Shown: positions 43,106 through 51,963 of the stretch, piece after piece
Layout of the letters: each line of letters opens with the position of its first letter
Position numbering within the stretch: the stretch's first letter is position 1
Origin: Arthrobacter sp. OVS8
GTDB lineage: Bacteria > Actinomycetota > Actinomycetes > Actinomycetales > Micrococcaceae
Reading direction: 5' to 3'
Length of the DNA stretch: 64,000 nucleotides
Assembly: GCA_028370155.1 (NCBI GenBank)
Contig: CP116670.1
Coordinates: forward strand, 2,046,001 to 2,110,000
Made by a program: the position numbers and the translations under genes
The notes under the pieces: model-generated
The model's database searches: none
What the model was told of the DNA's origin: nothing
Seen by the model: only the letters and a program-made list of their open reading frames with translations

Positions 43106-44183
43106 TCATAGGGCGGTGGCCATCCGGTGCATGCCGCGGGCGGCGCCGCGGGCCTTGAGCGACATCACGAAGGCGAGGACACCTGCCACCGCGCGGTAGA
43201 AGTCCACCGGGATTTCCTGGCCCAGTTCGCAGGCGCTGTGCAGCGCCCGGGTCAGCGGAATGTCCTGGACCATCGGCACATTCTTTGCCTCGGCCTCGTC
43301 CCTGATCCTGGCGGCGATGTGGCCGGAGCCCTTGGCCACCACCCGGGGTGCGGACTTTCCCGGTTCGTACTTGAGCGCCACGGCGAAGTGGGTGGGGTTG
43401 ACCAGCACGACGTCGGCGTCGCCGATCGCCGCGATCATGCGGTTCCTGCTCATCGCCATCTGCCGCGCCCGCCGCTGGGATCGGATCAGCGGGTCGCCTT
43501 CGCTGCTCTTGTTCTCGTCCTGGATTTCCTTTTTGGACATCCGGGTCTTCTTGCGGTTGCGGCGCATCACGACGAAGAAGTCTGCCGCCGCCAGCACGAT
43601 GCCGGCCGCCACGGCGAACTGGACCAGCGAGGCGATGCCGCCCCCGCGGCCTGCACCACACCTGAGACCGGCATTCCCCGGCCGTCAGGAGCACCGGAAC
43701 CAGTCCCTGCACCACGCTGTAGAGCACCAGGCCCACCACACTGGCCTTCAGCAGCGCCTTGACGCCGCCCCAGATCGCCTGGGTGCCAAAGACGCGTTTC
43801 AGGCCGCTGAGCAGTTTGAAATGCTCGAAGTCCAGCTTGAACTTCTTCATGTGCACGCCGCCCTGCAGCGCGGCCCCGGCGAGGACCACAATGAACACCA
43901 CAATCAGCATGGGTCCGACGATCCCGGCAATGGCGGCAAGCCCGTCCTCCAGTGCCTTCACGGCCTTGCCCGGTTCCGGTGCGGCAACGATGCCGCGGAC
44001 GCTGAAGAGCTGGTCCGTGGCGGCGCTGGAGGCGCGTTCGATGGTGGCCGGAAGCATGATGGCGGCGGCGCCGACGCCCACCCACGCGGTGAGGTCCTGG
44101 GAGCGGGAAAGCTGGCCCTTGGAGCGGACCTCCTTCATGCGTTTGTCGGTGGCTTCCTCGGTTTTTTCCTGTGAATCCGACAT
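43106..44183 (-). CDS. flhB: Flagellar export switch protein FlhB (two frameshifts)
   Basis: About 360 residues. MSDSQEKTEEATDKRMKEVRSKGQ is the conserved start (EKTEEATxxRxxxARxKGQ); four helices follow, then the cytoplasmic domain with VVLVNPTHFAVALKYE, containing the autocleavage motif NPTH, and LTRALHSACELGQEIPVDFYRAVA. It switches export from rod/hook to filament substrates. Breaks lie near 43680 and 43645 within the membrane part. The ATG overlaps the fliR stop. Confidence 0.96.
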
Positions 44184-44939
44184 CAGCCCACCCCAGCACT
44201 GTCTTGGCGGCCTGGTTGGCGAGGCTGGAGACGATCCTGGGCAGCGCCAGGAACATGAATCCGGCCAGCATCAGCGTCATCAGGATTTTGAGCGGGAAGC
44301 CGAGCGAGAAGGCGTTGAGCGCCGGGGCGACGCGGGTCAGCAGGCCCAGTCCGACGTCGGCGAGGAACAGCACCACCACCAAGGGACCGGCAATCTGGAC
44401 GGCGGCGAGGAACATGCCGGTGACCGCCGACGTCATGGCCTGGACCGGCTGGGCCAGATCGATGCCGCCGGCCAGTGGCAGGGCCACGAAGCTGCCCGTG
44501 AGTCCGGTGATGACCAGCTGGTAGCCGTCGGAGGCGAACAGCAGCGCCAGTGCGGCCATCTGCATCAGCCGGGTGAACTGTGCGCCGTTGACATTCATCT
44601 GGGGGTCAAAGCTCTGCGCCAGCTGGAACCCGCTGAAGAGGTCGATCAGGCTGCCGGCGGACTGGACGGCAGAGAAGATCACCAGCACCAGGAACCCGAG
44701 GGCCAGCCCGGTGACGAGTTCCAGGACGACCCCGTGAGGAAGCCGGCGGTGTCGCGCGGCGTGTACCCGGCGGACACCCACTGGGAGACCGCGAGTCCGA
44801 GCCCGAGCCCGAGCATGGCTTTAACGCGGCCGGGGAACGCCTGGTACGCGAAGGGCGGTGCCACGATCAGGAATGCCGTCATCCGGACGGTGGCCAGCAG
44901 AACCGCTTCCAGCCACGTCGGGTCGATCGGTATGCCCAC
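44183..44939 (-). CDS. fliR: Flagellar export protein FliR (two frameshifts)
   Basis: About 252 residues, very hydrophobic, six helices. It has MGIPIDPTWLEAVLLATVRM, VAPPFAYQAFPGRVKAMLGL at the N-terminus, and after a break near 44733 ELVTGLALGFLVLVIFSAVQSAGSLIDL and SFDPQMNVNGAQFTRLMQM, standard FliR core. A small break near 44190 would give a stop overlapping the flhB ATG (TGATG); without it the frame reads on into flhB. It forms the export gate with FliP and FliQ. Confidence 0.94.
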
Positions 44940-44940
44940 C

Positions 44941-45216
44941 TCACAGGCCTCCGAGCAGGGCCGGGATCTTGTCGAAGAGGTCGTTGGTGAAGGCCACCAT
45001 CTCCGAGATCATCCAGTGGCCGCAGATCAGCAGGGCAACGGCCACGGCCGCGGCCTTGGGCACGAAGGACAGGGTGGCTTCCTGCAGCTGGGTGATGGAC
45101 TGCAGCAGCGCGATGGCCAGCCCCACCACGAGTGCTGTCACCAGCACGGGCGCGGAGAGCTTGGCCGCGACGATCATGGCCTGGAGGCAGATGTCCAGGA
45201 CGGCGTTGGCGTTCAT
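44941..45216 (-). CDS. fliQ: Flagellar export protein FliQ
   Basis: Intact, 91 residues, two helices. [20 protein letters not shown] and [22 protein letters not shown] (the conserved GxxxxxxQAxTQxQExTLSF motif) leave no doubt. Part of the FliPQR gate. ATG overlaps the fliP stop by four bases; fliR starts one base after its stop. Confidence 0.97.
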   Translation of the reverse strand: MNANAVLDICLQAMIVAAKLSAPVLVTALVVGLAIALLQSITQLQEATLSFVPKAAAVAVALLICGHWMISEMVAFTNDLFDKIPALLGGL

Positions 45217-46077
45217 CCCGTGCCTGCATAGCTTTGGATGAGCGAGGTGATGATCAGGCCCCAGCCGTCCACGAGGACGAAGAGCAGGATCTTGAAGGGC
45301 AGCGAAATCATCACCGGCGGGAGCATCATCATGCCCATGGACATCAGGGCCGCGGAGACCACGAGGTCGATCACCAGGAACGGGATGAAGATGACGAAGC
45401 CGATGATGAACGCGGCCCGCAGTTCCGAAATCATAAAGGCGGGAATGAGGGTCTGCATGGGGACGGCCTCGGGGTGGCCGGGTTTTCCGCGGCGGCGGCC
45501 CGGGACATCAGGGCGATGTCCTCTTCCCGGGTGTGGGCCAGCATGAACTGCTGCAGCGGGCCGCTGGCAGCGCCGACGGCCCCGTTGAAGTCCAGGGTGC
45601 CGTTGAGGTAGGGCTGGATCCCGATCGTGTTCATCTCGTTGATGACCGGCCACATGACGAAAATCGAGAGGAACAGGGCCAGCCCGGCGAGGACCTGGTT
45701 CGGCGGGATGGACGGTAGGGACAGGGCGTTGCGGGTCATTGCCAGGACCACGAAGATCTTGGTGAAGGACGTCATCATCAGCAGCAGCGCCGGCGCCACC
45801 GAGAGCAGGGTGATGCCGATCAGGGTCAGGACCGCCGTCGACGGTTTGCCGTCCAGTCCGTTGATCTCGATGTTGACGCTTCCGCCGCCGGGGTTCGCCG
45901 GATCAGTCGGCGCGACCGGCGGAGTGGGGTCGATGGGGGCGGCGTGGCCGGCCGAGGCGTTCAGCCACAGCAGCAGCACCGCGAAGAGGACGGCGGCCAG
46001 GCCCAGGACGACGGCCCTGGCCGGCCGGACGGCAGCCGGGCGTGCGGAGGCGGAGCGGGAAGCGAGGGGCGGGTCAA
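45213..46077 (-). CDS. fliP: Flagellar export protein FliP (frameshift; start uncertain)
   Basis: About 289 residues. A hydrophobic N-terminus ([25 protein letters not shown], signal-like) precedes [35 protein letters not shown] and [24 protein letters not shown], then after a break near 45480 [44 protein letters not shown]. These are the most conserved FliP segments. A TTG at 46077 overlapping the fliO stop is the likely start, needing one base restored in the C run just after it. Confidence 0.94.
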
Positions 46078-46641
46078 TTGCGGCGTCCGCTCCTGAGAGC
46101 GGCGGCGGCCTGCTTCCACGTGGAGCCGGCAAGGATTGAACCGTGCAGGGGCGCGTGGCCGGACGCGTTGCCGCGCAGCGCAGGTCCCCGCGCATGGGAG
46201 TCCCGGTGCAGCGTGCTGCGGCGGGACAGCGGGGTTGCCGGCGTCGGAGCCGGCGGGCTCCTCGCTGCCGTCGACGGGAAGCTCCTCGAAAGCGGACTGC
46301 CCGCCGTGCAGCGGGCCGAAGCCGGACAGCACCCGGGCGAATTCACCGGCCCCGCGGCGGGTTTCCGGCACGGCAGACTCTTCGGCCTCGGCCGGGATGT
46401 CGCCGGTGTGCAGGACGTTGACGGCGTGTTCCGTGACGCCCAGCAGGAAGCGCTGCCCGGCGGCGTCGACCACCACCACGGACGCTTTCTGGCCGACGCT
46501 CTGCCGGCTGACGATGGTCAGCGCGCGGTCAGCCCGCCGCCGTCCGGTGCCTTTGCCGAGCCGGCGTTGCAGCAACCACATGAGGCCCAGCACCGCGCCC
46601 AGGGCCACGAATACCCGCAGCCCGAGGATCAGTGCGTCCAT
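46074..46641 (-). CDS. fliO: Flagellar biosynthetic protein FliO (frameshift)
   Basis: About 189 residues. One N-terminal helix (ALILGLRVFVALGAVLGLMWLLQRRL), then the cytoplasmic FliO domain: ALTIVSRQSVGQKASVVVVD and GQRFLLGVTEHAVNVLHTGDI, typical of the family. A long variable region follows, in which the frame breaks near 46200, and the end reads [19 protein letters not shown]. It assists FliP assembly. Overlaps fliN by 13 bases. Confidence 0.88.
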
Positions 46642-47369
46642 TCAGCTGAGCCCTCGGCAACATCGAGGATGCGGGTAATGCGGACAGCGTAGTCCTGGTC
46701 CAACACCACCACTTCGCCGTGGGCAATCAGCCGGCCGTTGAGCAGGACGTCCGCCGGGGCACCGGCGGAGCGGTCGAGTTCAATGATTTTTCCCGGTTCG
46801 AGCGAGAGGACGTCGCGCACCGACATGCGGGTGCGTCCGATCTCCACGGTCAGGGCCATTTCGATGTTGTTGATCCGCCCGAGCCGGCCGGCAACGGCCT
46901 CGCCGCCGGCGAACACGTCGCCGGCGCGGTCCTGGCTGGTGCTGTGCTCCCGGAGACGGACGGCGAACCAAGCGGCGGCGTTGACGCCGTCGGACAGTTC
47001 GAAGACAGCGGTGTCGGGGTCCGAAAGCAGCCCGGAGGCGTCGGACTCGCGCAGGTCGCTCAGGACGCCGGCGCCGAATACTGAACTGGCGCTTTCCATC
47101 GCCGGGCGCAGCACATCGGTCACCGAAACGACACCGGACTGGCTTCCCGCCATGCCGCCGGCCGCTTCGTCGAGGAAGGTGCGGTCGCTCAACATGAGCG
47201 CGAGGTCGGCGGTGACGGAGCCGACGAACGTGGCGGTGACGGCCTGGCGGGCGTAGGGCGCGGCAGCACGGGCGGGCACCAGGGCCAGCACCTTGAGCGC
47301 TACCGGGCTCGGCAGTTCCTCAACGAGCCGTTCCGCCGACGATTCGTGCCTGGTCAGGGTGATGCTCAT
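46629..47369 (-). CDS. fliN: Flagellar motor switch protein FliN, long (FliY-like) form
   Basis: Intact, 246 residues. Residues 165-240 are the SpoA/FliN domain: INNIEMALTVEIGRTRMSVRDVLSLEPGKIIELDRSAG and LLNGRLIAHGEVVVLDQDYAVRITRI. The preceding 160 residues (LADLALMLSDRTFLDEAAGG-like, DVLRPAMESASSVFGAG) look like a CheC-related middle domain as in FliY, though the phosphatase motif ExxN is not evident. Part of the C ring that sets rotation direction. Its ATG overlaps the fliM stop by four bases. Confidence 0.93.
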   Translation of the reverse strand: MSITLTRHESSAERLVEELPSPVALKVLALVPARAAAPYARQAVTATFVGSVTADLALMLSDRTFLDEAAGGMAGSQSGVVSVTDVLRPAMESASSVFGAGVLSDLRESDASGLLSDPDTAVFELSDGVNAAAWFAVRLREHSTSQDRAGDVFAGGEAVAGRLGRINNIEMALTVEIGRTRMSVRDVLSLEPGKIIELDRSAGAPADVLLNGRLIAHGEVVVLDQDYAVRITRILDVAEGSAEWTH

Positions 47370-48270
47370 CGGTGATTCTCCTCGATTGTGACAATGACGG
47401 CGGCCGCGCGGGACCCGTTGCGGGCCGGGGCGGCAGTGGCGAGCCGGGTGCCGTCCAGGGTGAGGTCAAACGGGCGGTTTTCCATGTGCGGCAGGGTCAG
47501 GACGTCGCCCACGGCGAGGCCCAGGACCTGGCTGGGGGTGACGAACGACGTCGAAAGCCGCACCGACAATTCCACCGGGACCCGTTCAAGCTGGGCGGTG
47601 ACGCGTGCCGCGGCGTCCCCGCGGTTGTCCGTCGGGTTGACCTTCTTGAGCCGGCCCAGCAGGATGCTGGCGGGGACGGCCAGGGTGGCGGGGCGCTCAT
47701 GTCGCCCACGTTCATGGTGAACGCCGCGACGATCATCAGTTCGCTGGGGGCCGCGGCCTGGGCGAACTGGGAGTTGTACTGGATGGTGTCCACACGGATG
47801 GTTTCGCTCAGCAGCGGTCCCAGGGAGTAACCGAGGTCTTCAAGGGCCTCGTCCATAAGGCCTTTGACCAGGGCCTGTTCGATCTGGGTGAACTTGCGGT
47901 CCGGCATGGGCGCATCGTTCGAAGCGCCCAGCATGCGGTTGACCCAGCCGAGGGCGGCCGGGGCGGGGAACTGCACCACGAGCTTGGAATCATGCCCCTC
48001 CACCGTGCACAGCACCATGGCGGTGACCGCGGGCAGGGAGGCGGCGTATTCGTCGTAGCTGAGCATGCTGACGTCTTCGAGCCGCACCACGGATTTAACG
48101 CGGACCTTGGCGGTGAGCTGGGTTCCCCACTGCCGGGCGTAGGTTTCGAAAGCGAGTTCCAGGACACGGCTGTGTTCGCGGGCGAGCGTCGCGGGACGCC
48201 GGAAGTCGTAGACGCTAACCGTCCGCTCCCGCGCCACTTCCCGCTCATCCAAAACACTCACGGTTGCCAC
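47366..48270 (-). CDS. fliM: Flagellar motor switch protein FliM (frameshift)
   Basis: About 302 residues. VSVYDFRRPATLAREHSRVLELAFETYARQWGTQL is the FliM core start, with SYDEYAASLPAVTAMVLCTVEG and NRMLGASNDAP following, then FTQIEQALVKGLMDEALEDL. After a break near 47698 the C-terminal SpoA domain ends DLTLDGTRLATAAPARNG. The N-terminal CheY-binding peptide (LSQDEIDxLL) is not present; the protein begins VATVSVLDEREV. GTG 48270 or 48261 are both possible starts. No fliL lies between motB and fliM. Confidence 0.93.
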
Positions 48271-48347
48271 TATCGGCAAGGGATCCGCCGTCGTAAGCAG
48301 TTGGCCGCAGGCAAAAGCTGAGGCGAATCGCCTCAGGCAAGCAGACT

Positions 48348-49175
48348 CTATTTCTCGCTGTGTTTGAGCACTTCCGGGATCAGTGCCCGGACGACGTCGG
48401 GCTGGTCCGAGATGATCACGATGTCCACGCGGCGGTTTCGCTCCATAAGCGCCGGCGTGGAATCGTCGTTGACCTGCCGTGCGGAGCCGAAGGCGACGGC
48501 GCCGATGGTTGCCGGGGCGATGCCGCCGCGGTCGACCATAAAGCGCAGGACATTCACGGCACGGGCCGAGGACAGCTCCCAAGTGGACGGATAGGCGGTC
48601 ACACCGTTGGCGGCGTGGCCTTCGACCATGATCTCCAGGGCCGCCGGGCCGAGGATGGGCGAGATGATTTTCAGGACCTGGGAGGCCCGCGCTGTCAGTT
48701 CCGGCCGGTCCGGTGCGAAAAAGGTCTGCGAGCCGACCAGTTTGACCGTGAGTCCTCGCTGGTCGATCTGGAATTCAACGTTCTCGGTGAGCCCGGCGGC
48801 GGCCAGGCCGGCCTTCATCTTCGCCTCAAGGGCCCGAAGCCGGTCCACTTCCTTCAGGGCTGCTTCCAGCGCGTCGGGCGCTTGCGTCTCCTTTGCCGCC
48901 GCCTGCGCGGCGAAGGCCTCAAGGTTTTCGTCCACAAATTCCGGCGGGACTACCGTGCCCTCGGCCGTGTCCACTGTTTCGCTCGCGACCGCGCCAAAGC
49001 CGGTGGCGAGTGAATTGCGGAGCTTCTCGAATTTGTTCGCATCCACGGTGGACATGGCGTAGAGGACGATGAACAGGCACATAAGCACCGTGACCATGTC
49101 CATGTAGGACGCCATCCAGCGTTCGTCGACGTGGTGCTCTTCGGGTTTCTTGCGGGGGCGACGGCGGCCACTCAC
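48348..49175 (-). CDS. motB: Flagellar stator protein MotB
   Basis: Intact, 275 residues. The single helix WMASYMDMVTVLMCLFIVLYAMS carries the proton-binding Asp (residue 26). The C-terminal OmpA/MotB peptidoglycan-binding domain is recognisable: LEIMVEGHAANGVTAYPSTWELSSARAVNVLRFM and NRRVDIVIISD. It anchors the stator to the cell wall. Its ATG overlaps motA's stop by four bases. Confidence 0.96.
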   Translation of the reverse strand: MSGRRRPRKKPEEHHVDERWMASYMDMVTVLMCLFIVLYAMSTVDANKFEKLRNSLATGFGAVASETVDTAEGTVVPPEFVDENLEAFAAQAAAKETQAPDALEAALKEVDRLRALEAKMKAGLAAAGLTENVEFQIDQRGLTVKLVGSQTFFAPDRPELTARASQVLKIISPILGPAALEIMVEGHAANGVTAYPSTWELSSARAVNVLRFMVDRGGIAPATIGAVAFGSARQVNDDSTPALMERNRRVDIVIISDQPDVVRALIPEVLKHSEK

Positions 49176-49987
49176 GCGGCGTTGTCCATCGTTTCGGCGT
49201 CGCCGGCCGATGCCTTGCGGCCGCTGCCGGAGCTCTTGAGCTGGTGCTCGGGAACCATGGAACGGAGCCGTTCGGCGAGCAGCAGCGGCTGGGCACCGGC
49301 CTGCACGGCGAGCATGCCCTCCATCAGCAGCGTCCGGCGTTCAATGTCCAGCTCGGACAGCCGGGCCAGGCGGGAGCTGAACGGCAGCCAGATGAAGTTG
49401 GCGGACAGCAGGCCCCAGAGCGTGGCGACGAACGCGGCGGCAATCATGTGCCCCAGTTCGTCCGGCTGGGAGAGGTTTTCCAGGACGTGGGTCAGCGAGA
49501 CGACAGTTCCGACGATGCCGACGGTGGGGGCGTAACCGCCGAGGGACGCGAAGAACTTCGAGGCGGAATGGTCGCTGCGCGCCTTCGTGTCGATCTCATC
49601 CTCCATCTGCATCCGGAGGTCTTCGGCGTCGGTGCCGTCGGCGATGTTCTGCAGGGCCCGGGCCAGGAAGGGATCGTTGACGCTGGCGGCTTCTTCCTCG
49701 AGGGACAGAAGGCCCTCGCTGCGTGCCTTTTCCGCGAACCGGACCATCTGGTCGATGCTGTCCTGCGGCTTCGCTGTTTTCCCTATGAACATCCCCGGCA
49801 CGGCCTTGAAGGCCTGGATGACGTCTTTGAGGGTGTTCCCGGCCAGCCCGATGGCCAGGGTGGCCCCGAAGACGAGGATCATCGGGGCGGGGAGCAGTAG
49901 CGACGAGAGGCTGCCGCCTTCCAGCAGGACCATCACGATGAGGGAGCCAAAGGCGAGGAGCAGTCCTATGACTGTTGCGGGATCCAT
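49172..49987 (-). CDS. motA: Flagellar stator protein MotA
   Basis: Intact, 271 residues, four helices (DPATVIGLLLAFGSLIVMVLLEGG, LLLPAPMILVFGATLAIGLAG, a pair near 150-200). FFASLGGYAPTVGIVGTVVSLTHVLENLSQPDELGHMIAAAFVATLWGLLSANF is the conserved TM3-TM4 hairpin with the Pro residues that couple proton flow to torque; the cytoplasmic loop carries the charged residues. Follows flbD by three bases. Confidence 0.96.
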   Translation of the reverse strand: MDPATVIGLLLAFGSLIVMVLLEGGSLSSLLLPAPMILVFGATLAIGLAGNTLKDVIQAFKAVPGMFIGKTAKPQDSIDQMVRFAEKARSEGLLSLEEEAASVNDPFLARALQNIADGTDAEDLRMQMEDEIDTKARSDHSASKFFASLGGYAPTVGIVGTVVSLTHVLENLSQPDELGHMIAAAFVATLWGLLSANFIWLPFSSRLARLSELDIERRTLLMEGMLAVQAGAQPLLLAERLRSMVPEHQLKSSGSGRKASAGDAETMDNAA

Positions 49988-49990
49988 GGA

Positions 49991-50278
49991 TTACTTTCTT
50001 GGTGGCTCAGGTGCGGGGCGGCGGCCGCCGTCGTCAGGGTCCGACGGCGGCACGAGGCTTAACGGGTATCCCGTCACGGCGGGAAAGTCCCGTGCCTTGC
50101 TCAGGACGTACGCCCGGTAGTCGGCGATGAGTTCGACTACTTCCGCGAGGCTTTCCAGCACCACGTACGCGGCGCCGTCGAGGGTCACCAGATGGGTGTC
50201 CGGGCTCTCGTGGATGCGCTCGATCAGATCCGGATTGACCGCGAAGCGCGTTCCGTTGAGGCGTGTGACGACGATCAT
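49991..50278 (-). CDS. flbD: Flagellar FlbD family protein
   Basis: Intact, 95 residues. MIVVTRLNGTRFAVNPDLIERIHESPDTHL with TLDGAAYVVLESLAEVVELI matches the short FlbD/SwrD family, which in Bacillus helps motor torque, and which typically precedes motA as here. The C-terminal 25 residues are Pro/Asp-rich. Confidence 0.93.
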   Translation of the reverse strand: MIVVTRLNGTRFAVNPDLIERIHESPDTHLVTLDGAAYVVLESLAEVVELIADYRAYVLSKARDFPAVTGYPLSLVPPSDPDDGGRRPAPEPPRK

Positions 50279-50399
50279 GGGCCGATTCTGCTCTGGTTTT
50301 CTGCTCAGCGGGTGTTCCGCTCAGCGTGGTCAGCAAGGGATGGTGTTCTCCTCCTACTGTCGGCAGAGGCGGCCTGTTCGTTAGGCGGCGGGCTTGTCG

Positions 50400-51398
50400 T
50401 TAGGCGGCGGCCTGCGCCGAAGTGCGGAGCCGGTGGACGAACTCAAGCTTGTCGATCACCGCGTCGGGGAGGACGAACGGGTAGAGATCGTCCTTTCCCA
50501 TGCTCCGGTTGACCTGGTTCAGGGCAACCGAGAGCGGCAGCCATTCGGTTTCCACGAGGTCGCGGAACGGCGTGGCCTCCGGCGTCTTCGGGATCAGGCC
50601 GAATTCCCGGGCGGTCTCAACGGTGTCGCAGATGTGCAGATAGTGGGCGAAGGACTCGGCGAAATCCTCGTACGGGTGCATGGTGGCGTACCGGGAGATA
50701 TACCGCTGTTCCCAGTCCGCAGGAGCACCTTCGGAGTAGTGGCGGTCAATCTCTGCCTGGTAGTCCTTGGTGTCGTCGCCGAAGAGATCCCGGGCCTCAC
50801 GGGTCAGCTCGTCACTGCTGAAGACGAGCGCGTCCTCAAAATAGTGGCCCACTTCGTGCCGAAAATGACCCAGCATCGTGCGGTACGGCTCATCGAGCTG
50901 GGCGCGCATCCTTTCGCGGTAGGCGTCGTCGCTCTCCGCGAGGTCAATGGTGATGATCCCGCCGGCATGGCCGATGACCACGTTCTCGTCGACGCTCGAC
51001 AGCAGGTCAAAGGCGAGGCCCTTTTCAGGATCCTCCGCGCGGGTGACGATGGGCAGGCCCAGCTCATCCAGCTCGGAGATGAGCTGGCGCTTGGCCCGCT
51101 CAGCCACAATGAACTGCGAAAGGCCTTTGGCGTCGCCGTCGTTGGGACGGGTACGCGTGAGGTCGCAGCTGTAGCACTGGCCGCCGCTCGTCGGGGCAAG
51201 CCACGTGCAGCCGGAGAGCAAAAGATTCGCGCAGATGTACCACTCTGCGCCCGAGGTGTCCCGGTACCGCCCTTGCCCGTCCACCGCGACGATCGCGCGC
51301 AGCTCCCGAAGGTATCCGAGGTTCGTTCCACAATGCAGGCAGACCGAGTTTTCGAAAAATACGGCCGAGCCGCAGGCACTACAGGATTGTTTTTTCAC
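50400..51398 (-). CDS. Putative zinc-binding metallopeptidase with N-terminal zinc ribbon
   Basis: Intact, 332 residues. The N-terminus has a four-Cys zinc ribbon (CSACGS and CLHCG) and further Cys residues (WYICANLLLSGC, GGQCYSCDL). The second half holds HFRHEVGHYF, an HExxH-type zinc site (HEVGH) in which both His and the Glu are present, then DFAESFAHYLHICDT with the third ligand candidate. This is the widespread bacterial Peptidase_Mx family of unknown substrate. It has no flagellar connection and, with arr, interrupts the flagellar run between flgE and flbD. It is divergent from arr. Confidence 0.9.
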   Translation of the reverse strand: MKKQSCSACGSAVFFENSVCLHCGTNLGYLRELRAIVAVDGQGRYRDTSGAEWYICANLLLSGCTWLAPTSGGQCYSCDLTRTRPNDGDAKGLSQFIVAERAKRQLISELDELGLPIVTRAEDPEKGLAFDLLSSVDENVVIGHAGGIITIDLAESDDAYRERMRAQLDEPYRTMLGHFRHEVGHYFEDALVFSSDELTREARDLFGDDTKDYQAEIDRHYSEGAPADWEQRYISRYATMHPYEDFAESFAHYLHICDTVETAREFGLIPKTPEATPFRDLVETEWLPLSVALNQVNRSMGKDDLYPFVLPDAVIDKLEFVHRLRTSAQAAA

Positions 51399-51459
51399 CT
51401 CACGATCCTACCGTTGCCTGCGCCGGGCTAGAGTGGATGCCAACTTCGAGGAGGTGTGC

Positions 51460-51883
51460 ATGGAGAACGATTCTCTGCCGTCCGAGGCCAAGGATGCCGG
51501 GCCCTTTTTCCACGGCACGAAGGCTGACCTGAAGACGGGCGACTTGCTGGAGCCCGGCTATAGCTCGAACTTCGGTGAGCGAAAGACGGCGAACTACATC
51601 TACCTCACCGCCACGCTTGATGCCGCTATCTGGGGCGCGGAACTGGGGTGGGCGAGGGCCCGGGCAGAATCTACCGGGTGGAGCCCACCGGCCCGTTCGA
51701 GCATGACCCCAATCTGACGGACAAGAAGTTCCCGGGCAACCCCACGAGGTCTTACCGCACCAGGGAGCCGCTGCGGGTGGTTGACGAGGTGGTGGACTGG
51801 CAGCCGCACTCCCCGAGGCGCTTCAAAACATGCGGAACCATCTGGAAGAACTGAAGCGGCTTGGCGTCGAGGCAATCAACTGA
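51460..51883 (+). CDS. arr: NAD+-rifampin ADP-ribosyltransferase (two frameshifts)
   Basis: About 141 residues, the normal size. FFHGTKADLKTGDLLEPGYSSNFGERKTANYIYLTATLDAAIWGAELG at the start, then GEGPGRIYRVEPTGPFEHDP, LTDKKFPGNPTRSYRTREPLRVV and LEELKRLGVEAIN match Arr almost throughout. It ADP-ribosylates rifampin at the ansa-chain hydroxyl and so inactivates it. Breaks lie near 51646 and 51817. A GGAGG ribosome binding site precedes ATG 51460. It is on the plus strand, against the surrounding flagellar genes, and ends in a perfect hairpin. Confidence 0.93.
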
Positions 51884-51900
51884 AGCCCAGCGCAACGCGG

Positions 51901-51944
51901 CCCGGCCCGAGTCCGCGGAAATTGTTCCGCGGACTCGGGCCGGG
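51901..51944. terminator. Bidirectional terminator between arr and flgE
   Basis: A perfect 20-bp inverted repeat (CCCGGCCCGAGTCCGCGGAA and its complement) with a 4-base loop ATTG, between the convergent stops at 51883 and 51964. Confidence 0.93.
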
Positions 51945-51963
51945 TCATTCAGGACTCAGCCAG

